Shown here: positions 13,268 to 24,992 of the stretch, in pieces
How the letters are laid out: each line of letters begins with the position of its first letter
How positions within the stretch are numbered: position 1 is the first letter of the stretch
Source of the DNA: Bugula neritina
Lineage: Eukaryota > Bryozoa > Gymnolaemata > Cheilostomatida > Bugulidae
DNA: 64,000 nucleotides
Assembly (NCBI GenBank): GCA_964035545.1
Contig: OZ037772.1
Location: forward strand, 3,471,038 to 3,535,037
Direction: 5' to 3'
The notes under the pieces: model-generated
What the model was told of the DNA's origin: nothing
The model's input: the letters and a program-made list of their open reading frames with translations, nothing else
Databases searched by the model: none
Program-made: the position numbers and the translations under genes

Positions 13268-16200
13268 CCACGATCTGTTGTCGTAAGACATACTGAATAT
13301 GTGAAATGGTTTGAACTACTGCTTAGAAACACGTCTACTCTTGACTGCATCAGCGTATGAAAAGATCGAGCAACGTGGTTGGGGTGCGTGATTAAGACTT
13401 TGTGCACCCGGCGGATGAATTTTATTTCTATTTCCGCCGATGTAAAAGTTGATATTTCCGTGGTGTTGACAACTCCCACATTTGCTCGAATCTTTTCTCG
13501 TACGGCTTTCCCCTAGACTTTTATGCGTGCCGCTTTTAACGCAGTCACATACGAAGTCCTTCAAGTATGCGGGGGGTTGCCTCGTACGCTGTCCCCTTTC
13601 TAGGGGGGGTGACACGCTTGCCGGTTCGTTAGTAGGGGCCTCTAATGGCGTCTCTACTTCACCGTCAGCGGTCACCTCTTCTTGTTCTCCGGATGGAGCC
13701 CCTCCCTCCGTGGGGGTTTGCACTTCCGGAACCGGCTCGGTTTCCGGAAGTGATGGAATTAGACTTGGCGGTGGCGGACACGCTTCTGTTGGTAGAAGCT
13801 GCCGCTCCTCTCTCACCAAGTTTTCTTCCCGCGGTATGACCACTTCGTATTCAGGTCCATGCCGCCGTCGCCCGCGCGTTGTTGTCTGCCTCCTGGGCTC
13901 TAACAACGGGGGGGCTTATCCCACTCCGCCGGGGCTAGCCCAATACGGTTTCAAGCGAGACTCATTCTGGACAGATACCTGTCCTGAGCGCTCGATCTTG
14001 TACGTATGATTGGGCATAGCCTTGATGACCACGTAGGGGCCTACGAACTTAGGCTTCAGCTTATCAGCCTGTCCGCGGCGCCTACGGTAATTGACCATCC
14101 ACACCTTATCTCCCCTTTGATAGAGAGGGGGTTCATCGGAATCTTCGTGCCGCACCTTCCACTGCTGTTGACGCAGTATCTCGTGTGCGGCCTTCATCCG
14201 TTCCACTAGTTCACTGGCATACTCGTGGACTGAGTTATCCTGCTCTGGAACGTGATAGGTGAGATGGTCAGGGACACGAGTCTCCCTCCCGAGCATCAAG
14301 AGGTTTGGGGTCTCACCAGTACTGGTGTGTGGGGTGATACGGTATGCACGCATGACTTGCGGCAACACCGTATCCCATTCCTCTTGACCTCGTCTAAGGA
14401 GGAGACTCCGGAGCGCATCACCTAGCATCCGGTTGTTGCGCTCCACCACCCCGTTACCTTGAGGGTGGTAGGGGGTGGTCCTGCTCTGATTTACTCCCCA
14501 GAGGTGGCAAAGGTCGCTCATCAGTTGAGACTGGAATTGAGCGCCTTGATTAGAGTGTATCTGTTCGGGAAGCCCAAAATAACAGAATACATGTTGGTCT
14601 AGTGCCCTGGCCACTGTTGGGGCTGATGCATCTGGGATAGCCAGAGCATCCGACCACCTAGTAAAGTGGTCGGTTAGTACTAGGATCCAATTATTGCCTC
14701 TGGGGGTCAGGGGCATGGGTCCGACCAGGTCTACAGCGACTACCTGCCAGGGCCTACCAGCATATAGCCTCCGCCGTCCTGCTTCACCAGGGGGGCGGCT
14801 ATGCTTACTGGCCTGGCAGATCTCACACTGTTTGACTCTGAGCCGGACGTCACGCTCCATCTGCGGCCAATACCACCGGAGTCGTAATTTGGACATCACT
14901 CGCTTGACCCCTGCGTGGGCCTGCTTGTGAGTATCCCAAATCAACTCACGGCGGATGGCTGTGGGGCAGACTACCCTCTTCCTTTCCGGGTGTCTGCCGC
15001 TGGCAGCTAGAGAGATGGTTAGCAACCCATCCTGCCCGATCCGCAGCGAGTCCCAACGCTGACAGTATAGCCGGAACTCGGCGCATCCCTGTCGTATGCG
15101 TTCCTCGCTGGGTCGTCGCCCTTCCCGTTTGGCCCGGTATATGTCTGCCACGACTCCAGGCAGCTCTTCTTGGAGCTTCTTCAGCTCTCGAACATTACCG
15201 GCCAGTACAGGGTTGGCGCGGAGGTTTTGTACATCCTCCGGGGACTCATCAACTCTTTGCCTGAGTTGACCTTGATCCCAGTCAAACGATGCTCCGTGAT
15301 GAGCCAGCGTCTCCAACTCGCATCGCGGGGGACCTCCATCCCTCCTCTCGATGTTGAGACACTGTTTGCAACCTCCGTCAGGTCGGCGACTCAACCCATC
15401 CGCATTGCTGTGTCTCTTGCCCGGTCGATGTTCGATCCGGTATGAGAATTCAGCTAGGATTTCGAGCCACCGGGCGACCTGACTAGAGGGCTCTGCTCTC
15501 CTGCACAACCAGATCAGCGAGGCATGATCTGTACGCAGCCGGAACTTCCTGCCATATATGTATGGTCTGAAGTGCTTCACTGACTTGATTACTGCCAGCA
15601 GCTCCTTGCGGGTAGTGCAGTAATTTCGTTCAGCGGGAGAGAGAGACTTGCTGTAGTAGGCTACTACTACCTCTCGGCCTTCCTGCACTTGTGACAACAC
15701 AGCGCCAACATTCTGGTCACTGGCGTCCGTGTCTAGGATGTACTCCAGAGTGGGGTCTGGGTAGGCCAAGATGGGCGCCGTTAGTAGGCAGCCCTTGAGG
15801 CGGTCGAACGCTTCTTGTTCGACTGGAGTCCACTGCCACGTCACTCCCTTTGCGGTGAGCCAGTTTAACGGCTGGGCTATGCCCGCAAAGTCTGGTATGT
15901 ATTGCCTGTAATACCCTACCAGCCCCAAGAAAGCCCGGAGTCCGGTCAAGTCTTGGGGGGTGACCCAGTCTTCTACTGCCCGTACCTTTTCGGGATCCGT
16001 TGCCACGCCGTTTCGACCGACAACGTGCCCCAGGTACTTGACCTCCGGCTGCAACAGAGCGCACTTGGAAGGTTTGAGCTTAAGACCGGCACCTCGGAGT
16101 CTCTCGAAAACCTCCTGCAGACGACTGACATGTGTCTCGAAGTCTGGAGAGATTACGATGACATCATCGAGGTAGACCAGCAGTGTCTTCCAATGGAGTC

Positions 16201-17943
16201 CGCTAAGGACTTGTTCCATCAGCCTCTGGAAGGTGGCTGGGGCGGAGGTTAACCCGAAGGGCAGCACCTTCCACTTCCACAAACCGTCCCGTGTGATAAA
16301 CGCCGCTTTCTCCTGGGCGTCGGGACTCAGAGGAACCTGCCAATAGCCGCTTAGCAAGTCTAACGTACTGAAGTACTTGCTGCCGGCTAGGGCGTCCAAT
16401 GACTCGTCAATACGAGGTAGAGGGTAGGCGTCCTGTATAGTTACGCTATTGAGTTTGCGGTAGTCCACACAGAACCGTTAACTGCCGTCTTTCTTCCGGA
16501 CCAGTACGACTGGCGAGCTCCACGCACTATGGGCGGGCTCTATCAGTCCCCGGTCCAGAAGATCCCGTACTTGTCGGCTAACCTCCTTCTCTTTCTCCGG
16601 CCCCAGCCTGCGCGTAGGCTGCCGGACAGGGACTGTCCCTGCAGTCAGCGGTATTTCGTGTCTGACAACTCCAGTCAGTCCCACGTCATGCTCTCCGCTG
16701 CTGAACACATCACCGTAGTCGCGTAGTAACTTGGCCATAGCTTGGCGCTCTCTGTTATTGCGCAGCCGCTACTGGCTGTTTCGTATAACTCCCGGAGATG
16801 TGTTGGGACTGCCCCTCGTCCCTGAATAGGGTGTCGAGGGAGTGCCTCTGTCGCATCACCCAGCGACGGGCCTACGTCTCCCTCCTGAACAGAGTGAAAA
16901 CGGCCCAGCATCGACCCAGCCGGGAGCTTGATAAGCTCGGTAAAGGGGTCGACGCACTGCACTAAGATCTCCCCTTGCTCAGTCAGCTGATTCAGACTGC
17001 TGGCAAGTTGGATCTTTTCGTGCGCGCCTTCAACCACCCCGAGTCCAGAGATCCGGCTACTATTCACCCTGCAGTGAATTGTAGCCCGGGAGCGGCCTGG
17101 TATGGTACGGTTGCGTACCACTTGCACACCTCCCACTAAAGGGCAGCCGAACTTGTCGACGCAGGCGAGTTCCCGCCCGGACATCATCATTGCAGATCTG
17201 CTAAAATCTATGTGACATCCGTGCCGTTTAAGGAACGGCATCCCGAGGATAGCATCCTCCTTGAGCTGACTGACGATGAACGTCTCTTGGATCGTTTGAT
17301 CGCGGACTCGTCCCGTCAGCTCAATTATACCATAGAAGGGAAGGCACGACCCGTCAGCTAGGGTGCCGTATTCCCCTTCGTATGCTTCCATCTCGCCCCT
17401 GACCCTAGCGCTGAGGGTGTCGAAGAGTTGGCGGCTTAAGAGGTTTGTGGTACAGCCCGAATCAATGAGAAAAGTAACAGCTTTGCCTTCCAGTTTACCG
17501 GGCAAGAAATAGCTGTTCCCATGGGGCTGCACCTGAACTCTCCCTTCAGGCCTTACTCTCGCAGGGAGTACCTCCCTCGCTTTGGGTCGCGAAGGAGGTC
17601 TCTTGGGGCGGTGATAGGTAGGCCTCGGGGGTGCCGAGGCTAGATTCTCAGCTACCTTTGTGTGCTCCCATCCAGATTCTTGGACTTGTAGCCCTGTGAA
17701 TCTGTTGTGAAGGGGCACAGAAAAGGCAGCCGCGGGGCGAAGCCCCTTGCTGGTCCGTCGTGGCTGTTGCCACTGTTGGTTGCCAGTACGCGGTACCCGT
17801 CTGGGTGACCTGCGTTTCTTCTTCCCTAGAGGTTTCGTCGGCCCGCGGAAGGTGGGAACATCTGCGGGCCGCGGTAGTTTAACCCCTGATTTAGGAAGGG
17901 ACAATATCGGCGGAAATGTCCTTGATTTCCGCACTCCCAGCAA
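13268..17943 (-). pseudogene. pol: pol polyprotein of element 2 (multiply disrupted)
   Basis: Encodes an aspartic protease (DSGCTTNLLS near residue 160 of the first open segment), RT with intact YLDDVIV, RNase H (TDAS), an integrase HHCC region and DDE core, and a GPY/F-type domain. The frame is -1 to gag. Disruptions: a 1-base deletion near 16759 relative to element 3 changes the frame between protease and RT; TAA at 16478-16480 replaces the Trp codon of element 3 just before the RT FCVDYR motif; codon 14549-14551 is AAT, replacing the second catalytic Asp of integrase with Asn; TAA at 13916-13918 lies after the GPY/F region; TAG at 13316-13318 lies just before the predicted splice donor. 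The remaining sequence is close to element 3. Confidence 0.92.
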
Positions 17944-18785
17944 AAACTGACTGTTTCTCCCTGTGGCGGCGCCGATGGCCGCATGGGCTCAGGGGCGGTA
18001 CTCACTGGGTTTGGTGGTGTCAGTGTTGCTATCAGCTTGGCTAGCATGTCCGTCAGTTGAGTGACTTTTGATGCCGTCGCCAACTGGGACACGGCAGCCG
18101 CGGCGGGGGTTTCCTCCCCTTGTCCCGCGGCCGTGTCTGCGCGGTCTATCTCCACTTGGCGGGAGTTTCCGCGGCTTTTATGCATTTGGTTAGCTAGGAG
18201 GTAAGCTTCCCCCTCAGTCAGAGCATCTTCAACGGTGGTGACTCCCCTAGCTAGAAACTGATGGTGGAGACCCAGATCGTCGACAGATGCTATGAAAGCG
18301 TCGAGGGTGTACCTCTCGCGGTTGACTGGGGGCAAGTCGCTGTACGCGATCTGTGCCAGCTTCATGACCGCGGCGGCATGCTCCCGCAGCGGGGTGCGGG
18401 GATCACGCCGCAACCTCTGCAATCGGGCCCTGGCATCTGTAGCAGAGAGGCCAAAGCGGGCCCGCAGAGAAGCAAAGATATTATCAATGTCTACGCCCAG
18501 CCCATAGGGCTTGGCTTTGTCCATCAATGCCATTCTAAGCTTCAACAGGGCCACCCTAGGGGGCCACTGAGCGACGTCCATTACGTCGCTAAACTCTTGG
18601 ATAAATTGTTCCACCTCCTCCTCACCCGTGAAGGTGGGCGCCTTTAACCTGTAGCGGTCTTCAGCTAGTTCTCGCGGAACCCTTCGCTCTTCTACTACAT
18701 GGTTAACAGGCATTGTCTCTACAGCATTGTCTCTACGCTCACCTTCGATTGCCGGTGGTTGAGTTCCAGCATTTTCAGTCTCCAT
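17826..18785 (-). CDS. gag: gag protein of element 2
   Basis: 319 residues from an ATG 31 bases inside the 5' LTR. The N-terminal two thirds resembles a retrotransposon capsid (FTGEEEVEQFIQEF; LKLRMALMDKAKPYG) and is clearly related to gag of element 3. A CCHC knuckle, C-x2-C-x4-H-x4-C at residues 282-295, lies near the C-terminus. The frame ends at 17826 after overlapping pol, which is in the -1 frame. It structures the particle and binds RNA. It appears intact. Confidence 0.9.
   Translation of the reverse strand: METENAGTQPPAIEGERRDNAVETMPVNHVVEERRVPRELAEDRYRLKAPTFTGEEEVEQFIQEFSDVMDVAQWPPRVALLKLRMALMDKAKPYGLGVDIDNIFASLRARFGLSATDARARLQRLRRDPRTPLREHAAAVMKLAQIAYSDLPPVNRERYTLDAFIASVDDLGLHHQFLARGVTTVEDALTEGEAYLLANQMHKSRGNSRQVEIDRADTAAGQGEETPAAAAVSQLATASKVTQLTDMLAKLIATLTPPNPVSTAPEPMRPSAPPQGETVSFCWECGNQGHFRRYCPFLNQGLNYRGPQMFPPSAGRRNL
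17839..17883 (-). promoter_or_regulatory. Candidate -1 ribosomal frameshift signal (gag-pol) in element 2
   Basis: GTTAAAC at 17883-17877 has TTA and AAC as gag-frame codons. A 5-nt spacer follows, then an 8-bp GC stem (17871-17864 with 17846-17839) with a 17-nt loop. Slipping back one base enters the pol frame, which is open there; the gag stop lies downstream. The first base is G, so this is the GUUAAAC variant known from equine arteritis virus, not a strict XXXYYYZ. Element 3 has the same arrangement. Confidence 0.75.
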
Positions 18786-18797
18786 CTTGGATGCACT

Positions 18798-18815
18798 ATC
18801 CCACCGCTGCCACCA
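18798..18815 (-). other. Primer-binding site of element 2, tRNA-Leu type
   Basis: One base inside the 5' LTR lie 18 bases that on the + strand read ATCCCACCGCTGCCACCA. This matches the 3' end of animal tRNA-Leu(AAG/TAG) including the added CCA, so reverse transcription was probably primed by tRNA-Leu. Confidence 0.85.
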
Positions 18816-18816
18816 C

Positions 18817-19122
18817 TGTTATAGTTTTCAGATTTAGGGTTGATATGCTATCCAGAGAGTCTATTTATCTAGTATAGAACTACACCAGGCTAAGTCGAGT
18901 GAACGAGTATATTTTATACACAACTATACATTATAAAAACACGATACATTATTTCTAACAAGTTACACATCTAATCTATTTCACACTCTAGCTTCGACTG
19001 AGTTAGCAGCGGGAAACTACAATTGCTGCTAACTATCAACTACGCTAATTGGCTATCCATTGTTCCGGGTCAATTACGCGACCCTACATGTTGTGCTGCT
19101 GGTAGTTCCACGAACCACCACA
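18817..19122 (-). repeat. 5' LTR of element 2
   Basis: 306 bp, apparently identical to the 3' LTR at 11620-11925, implying a recent insertion or LTR conversion. It is followed by the target duplication GTAT. Confidence 0.95.
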
Positions 19123-19123
19123 G

Positions 19124-19310
19124 TATCACCACCACTATGAGTGGTGGTGATAGTGAGTATCACTATCACTACAATACTTAATTAGTTACTTATAGTTATA
19201 CTTATACTGTGAGTTATACTACTATCACTATCAGTATCACTACGACTATCACTATCACTATCAGTATAACATTAACTATGACTATCAGTATCAGTATCCG
19301 TCTTCTTGGG
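19124..19310. repeat. Simple repeat of (AGTATC)-like motifs with a 13-bp hairpin
   Basis: This continues the simple repeat that precedes element 2. 19124-19136 and 19140-19152 are perfect inverted arms around ATG. Imperfect TATCAC and ATCAGT units follow to about 19300. Confidence 0.8.
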
Positions 19311-21248
19311 TTAGGCAAATTTTCAACTTCTGCGCTGGGATGAAAATTCAACTAATTTTATTTTCAAAGCTCACGTTTAAGGAACTACAGTGCAAGCAAA
19401 AATTATCTAATATCGATGCTTAAAAACAAAAAGAAAACCTATCCATTTCAATTCAACTAATGCCTTGGGCTTGTAGCTTACTCAATGTTGCCTAACAATT
19501 CACAACATCCGCTGCGTCTTTATTGTTAGCTAGGGAACCAAAAATTCGAACGGCCTACATAACGTTTTTCAGACTAGGGGGCTTGTTTTTTGTGTTATGT
19601 ATTATAATCTTTTCCACCGATCTTCTCAATTTGTTTTTATGACCATGGGCAAGGCCAAGGTTTCTCCCGCGGATCTGCAGCAAAAATGAAGAGGAATGTT
19701 GTGAAACAGAAGTTGCATTTGTGTAGTTTATCATTAATATTATTATTAATGATATTAGTTATTGATAATATTAATTATTATTAATAATTTCTTGAATTTT
19801 ATACTCATAATGATATGATTATGTCTATTTATTATTATATCCATATAATTACCATAATATCAATTATAATGATAATCATAATCATAATGATAGTTACCTC
19901 CAGTTACCTCCAGATTACGATCATGCTAGACCACTAGGTAGCAGAAGCGGCATGCCTCATATGTTTACGGTTGGTCAGAAAGTAAAATGCATACAATAGA
20001 TCATAAATTGGTTGCAGTGTGTGTTGCAGTATTGTTTATTAGTACGGGTAAGTTAACCTGTCAATATTTAGATTATTCCGTGTGTAAATTAGTCTTGCAA
20101 GGATTGGTCCCTTTAACTTTAAGATCACGGATTGTCCGTGGCAAAAAGCTGTTATAATAGCAGTTATTATTGGTGCTGACTGATCTTGGCTGTCCTAGTG
20201 TTTGGGCCCTAGTTTGGATAAAACTTTCCGGGGTATTTATTAGTTCATCATACGCTGCAGAGAGTGCTGGGTGATATTCTTCCTTTTGGAGTATCCTCAT
20301 AAGGAGTCTTAGTCGTTGAGTTCTTCTTCTTTCATCGAGGGCGGCCTCGTTAATGATAATGTCAATCACCAATGATAATCATAATCATAACGATTATTAT
20401 TTATATTTATAAATTATTATTAATATTGATATTATAATTTTATGTTTATATTTTTGAGTTATACTTTAATAACAATATAACTATAATGATTGTCATATAT
20501 CATTGAATTTGACATTTGATTTGTCATTTGATCAATTTTGACATCGATAAGTTGATAATAAATATTATTAACATAATGATAATGTTCCTGTTGGTGTATT
20601 TTAAATAATAAAATCTCAATAGTAATAGTTGTAGCATAAGTATAAGTTTAAGTTAACGTCTAGGCACGTCTTGAGTTTGTGATGTAACTAAATCAATATC
20701 AAGTTCAAGTTGTGATACCCTCATGATTATGATTATAATGATCTTTGTACTTTATAGAGCATGATTACTCGATATTTCTTACTCTTATTCTAAAACAAAT
20801 GTTCATTTTCATACTTGTGTTGTTATTAAACTATATCAATAGCTAAAGGCCTGATTGTAGTTATGAATGTTTAAAACGTACTTAACATACTGCACTTGCA
20901 GCTCTATTTTTCAAAATTCATCCTTTAGTTGATAATGCTATATTAATAGTAACTTCTGCTACTTAGTAAGAATTTGCATACCATGCACTAAATCAACTTC
21001 ATTGCAACTTTGAGCAAAGTAAAGCTACATCTGTTATACTAATACCTTGGTGATGTTTTCTGGCATATCACTTTTTTTGCTAAGAAAGTTTCTACAGCCC
21101 CTTAATTCCCAACTTGTAGAAGGCATGCAGTACTAACTTTTCTCTTTCGTTTATTACAGGAATATTTGACACTATCTTCCTATTGCTTTCAATTTTTTGT
21201 ATTCATATTTTTTTAGATTTGTAATTACGACTACACTACTGTTGATAG
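19311..21248. other. AT-rich stretch between element 2 and the collagen locus
   Basis: Apart from the LINE fragment at 20073-20372, only AT-rich sequence with ATTATTA and ATAATCATAATC simple motifs is seen. No convincing exon was found. Confidence 0.5.
20073..20372 (-). pseudogene. 3' end of a non-LTR retrotransposon (LINE) RT ORF, truncated
   Basis: The 99-residue - strand frame resembles the C-terminal tail of LINE polyproteins: RRRTQRLRLLMRIL, then FIQTRAQTLGQPR and the hallmark SFLPRTIRDL shortly before the stop. No RT core lies upstream on this strand, so it is a 5'-truncated copy, as is usual for LINEs. The flanks are AT-rich simple sequence (ATCATAATGAT). The family is not determined. 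Confidence 0.65.
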
Positions 21249-23718
21249 GTTTGGATTTTCTCCCACATTTACAATGACGAAGATGGATTTGATTTTCACA
21301 CGGAGTCTTATATGCTGTTTAGCTGTGAAGGAACTGTTAGCTGCGGCACGAAACCACTTGAGGAAATTCTTCTGGCAGATGCACACTCAAGGCAGATGGA
21401 AAATCGTCTCGAATCAAACAAGTCGTTGTGAAACGATTTGAATTTTTCAAACAAGTGTGGTAACCAAACCTTGCACCTACTCAATGAAGTGTCCAATGGA
21501 TCCATGTGGGCCTTCAAAGTGAGTTGGCTAATTTATTTGATATTTATTTTTATTCATTTGATATCTAGTGAAGCTATTTGCAGTATGATTTGGTGGCCAT
21601 GTTGCAACTTAGAGTAACTATAACTTTGAGATTGTAAGCTAAAATTTACACAATATGTTCATTAAAACTGTTCTCTGCTTGTCACCAATTGCAATATTAA
21701 CTTTCTCTATAACCCTGGATTATATTAGCTCAGTATAATTTTTTAGGCTCAGTTCTTTAGAATATAGTGTTTTAAGGTTAATTCAACTTAGCATGTTATG
21801 CAACGTCTGCTAATTTTTAGATACGTGAGACATTTTTAGAGGTGTAAGCTATGATCAAACAGTCAATCTTTTTTTTACTTTGCTCTCTGCTATTCTTTCA
21901 CCATATTCTACACTATTTTACCTTATTCTTGCACACCATTTTTTACATTACATTACATTTTTATTTTTTACCTACTCCTACACCACATTCTACCTTATTT
22001 CACCTTATTCTTGCACCATATTCTACATTATTCTACCTTATTCTTGCACCATATTCTACATTATTCTACCTTATTCTTGCATCATATTATACATTATTTC
22101 ACCTTATTCTTGCACTATATTTTATATTATTTTACCTCATTCTTACACCATATTCTACCTTATTCTTACACCATATTCTACCTTATTTTTGCACCATATT
22201 CTACATTATTTTTACACCATATTCTATTGAAGTGTTGGATGCTTGGGGAAATCCACCAACCGGATTTTTCACTGGAATACTCAACTGGGCTGGTGACTAC
22301 CAGGAGTGTGTTGCCATCAGATCTACCTACGGAGAGAATGATGACCCGAGTATGTTGCTCTATCAGGGGAGGTACTGTTCCGAGATACACCCTAACATGG
22401 CGGCCAATGACGGACAGGTACTAAGTCTATTTTAAGGTCACATCAGGTTTCTAAATCCAATTGCAGCTGCAAATTCCTTTTCAACTTTCAGTGTTTACAG
22501 GATGATTTGAGTTTTGGCAGCCTTCGCTGTCGGTATTTTAACCTTGATAAAAATTAGGTGGTGGAAAAATGAATAGCTCCAATATATGAGATGTTTTGTA
22601 GCTTCAGTATATGAGATTTTTGTGTGTCATAAATATGAAAGGTTAAATCTTACATCAGTAGACTGGATAGTTGATGCTGTCAGATTTTGAAACATAAATA
22701 AATAAGCCATGATGGTGTAAAGTTTAGACTATACTAAAATTTATGTTAGATTTCTTCCAGGCTACGTTACATCCAGAGCCTTTGCAGACACGCTGCCTGT
22801 AGCTCAGACACATGCAGACACTTGGCAATAGCTGCCAGTGAACTGATTCACTAGTGAAATAATATTGATAGTGTCATCCATGTGTCATGTTAGATTATTG
22901 GTATAATGAGGTTACATCAGTGATGATTAAAATTACTAGTCAGCCTAGTTCACAATAATGCCTTTGCTGTCTATTTCTCTACATTCTTTACATTCCACAA
23001 CATTGCTTGTCTATTTCTTTAAACCTCTACATTATAGCCTACGGCATTCCTAGTTTACTGCATTAGATATGAAGTCATAGAATAAAAAAGTACCACGTTC
23101 TCATGAGTCTCACACAAGTTCTGATTGGTTCTCGTGAATCTCACACAACCTCTGATTGGTTCTCATGAGTCTCACACAACCACTGATTGGTCTCACTATA
23201 CCTGTCTAATTACAAATATTGACAGAAGAAGACTTTAGTATTGTAAACAAGTGTAGAGTTTTATTTACTGGGAAGTGGTTTGTTTTACCCCCTCATAAGT
23301 GCAGAGAGGTGAATTTTCAGTTTCATGGAAACAGTTGATTTAGTTTATACAAAACACTCTCAATGCACTCTTCTAGAATACAAAGTTACAAGCTACAGGC
23401 TACAAAGTTATATAAGACATGCGTTATTGGAGGTGAAAAAGGTTTTATTTTCTCTTTTTATTTTTCTTTATTTACTGATTATAGATATTTATTTTAAAAA
23501 GTTTTTGTCAACCACTGGGATTTTCTGTCCAATGCCATGCTAACATGTTTATCTGATTGACAGGTGGGCGTGGCTTGGGTAGATGTGGGCGGAGTTGAAC
23601 ACAGGTTCCGGTGCGATACGGAAGGAAACAGATATGGTGTGAATGACGAAGAGTATTTAACTTTCAACCGGATGGAGTACTTGAATCAGGATAACCAATC
23701 AGTGTATGCTAACATCAG
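21249..23718 (+). CDS. NRF-like (nose-resistant-to-fluoxetine N-terminal) domain exons, probable 5' part of the collagen gene
   Basis: Three segments. 21249-21518 ends in a stretch with CGNQTLHLLNEV and MWAFK, but in its frame has TGA at 21429-21431. 22233-22417 carries LDAWGNPPTGFFTGILNWAG, then YQECV and YQGRYC, the core of the NRF domain. 23564-23718 continues it in phase with GVAWVDVGGVEHRFRCD. The junction between the first two is out of phase by one base with the splice sites I can see. NRF proteins usually continue into a membrane acyltransferase; none is present here, and the next exons on this strand are Cys-rich and collagenous. Whether they form one transcript is an inference from strand and order. 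Confidence 0.6.
21895..22225. repeat. Minisatellite, about 33-bp unit, T/A/C-rich
   Basis: Degenerate units around CACCATATTCTACATTATTC repeat up to the NRF exon, so the polypyrimidine-rich array forms the end of that intron, directly in front of the splice acceptor. The open frames across it are an artefact of composition. Confidence 0.8.
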
Positions 23719-24731
23719 GTATGATAATACTAGTAATACACATGATAATACTAGTAATACACATGATAATACTAGTGATACACATGATAATACTAGTAAC
23801 ACACATGATAATACTAGTAATACACATGATAATACTAGTAATACACATGATAATACTAGTAATACACATGATACTACTAGTAATACATATGATAATACTA
23901 GTAATACACATGATAATACTAGTAATACACATGATACTACTAGTAATACATATGATAATACTAGTAATACACATGATAATACTAGTAATACATATGATAC
24001 TACTAGTAATACACATGATAATACTAGTGATACACATGATAATACTAGTAACACACATGATAATACTAGTAATACACATGATAATACTAGTAATACACAT
24101 GATACTACTAGTAATACATATGATAATACTAGTAATACACATGATAATACTAGTAATACACATGATAATACTAGTAATACATATGATAATACTAGTAATA
24201 CACATGATAATACTAGTAATACACATGATAATACTAGTAATACACATGATAATACTAGTAATACATATGATAATACTAGTAATACACATGATAATACTAG
24301 TAATACATATGATACTACTAGTAATACACATGATAATACTAGTGATACACATGATAATACTAGTAACACACATGATAATACTAGTAATACACATGATAAT
24401 ACTAGTAATACACATGATAATACTAGTAATACACATGATAATACTAGTAATACATATGATAATACTAGTAATACACATGATAATACTAGTAATACACATG
24501 ATAATACTAGTAATACATATGATAATACTAGTAATACACATGATAATACTAGTAATACACATGATAATACTAGTAATACACATGATACTACTAGTAATAC
24601 ACATAACAATACTAGTAATACACATGATACTACTAGTAACACATATGATACTACTAGTAATACACATGATAATACTAGTAATACACATGATAATACTAGT
24701 AATACACATGATAATACTAGTAACACATATG
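23719..24731. repeat. Minisatellite of 21-bp units (about 48 copies)
   Basis: Unit ATGATAATACTAGTAATACAC with few variants (T for C, ACT for AAT). Because 21 is a multiple of three and the unit lacks stops in several frames, long frames appear on both strands. The array starts directly at the splice donor of the preceding exon, so it is most likely intronic. Variant units recur in the same order in blocks, showing block duplication. Confidence 0.93.
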
Positions 24732-24992
24732 ATAGGGCTAATAATAAATATTATGCCCAAAGCTTGAGGAGAAATCTTTGAACAAGTCAACAGTAGACAT
24801 TGTGACATCCTTGGCAATTAAAATAACAAACTTCTTTATACCAACACTAGCTTGTCCTATTCTACTTTGAATACTCATATTATGAATATCTGACGTATGT
24901 TTTACTAGGAAACAGAGGACTGTGTGGTGGTCTATGGAGTAGAATACGTCTGACTGAGAGTCCCAAACACTGATGCGGGCGGTGACTTTTAG

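Larger units (their letters stand above)
11620..19122 (-). mobile_element. Complete Ty3/gypsy LTR retrotransposon, element 2
   Basis: A 7503-bp element on the - strand. LTRs at 11620-11925 and 18817-19122 (306 bp each) look identical base for base. They begin TGTGGTGG and end ATAACA in element orientation. The target duplication is 4 bp, GTAT, at 11616-11619 and 19123-19126. Order in element direction: 5' LTR, tRNA-Leu primer site, gag, pol in the -1 frame, a 3' zinc-finger ORF reached by a predicted intron, polypurine tract, 3' LTR. Despite the fresh LTRs, pol carries several disabling changes, so it was probably mobilised in trans, or its LTRs were homogenised. Confidence 0.95.

Noticed and set aside
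13482-14009. 175-codon + frame antisense to pol of element 2 (also at 38272-38820 in element 3)
   Set aside because: Shadow frames of a GC-rich, codon-biased pol C-terminus; no independent evidence.
23564-24781. 405-codon + frame rich in HDNTSNT repeats
   Set aside because: Only its first 52 codons are exon; the rest is a 21-bp minisatellite with open frames on both strands.
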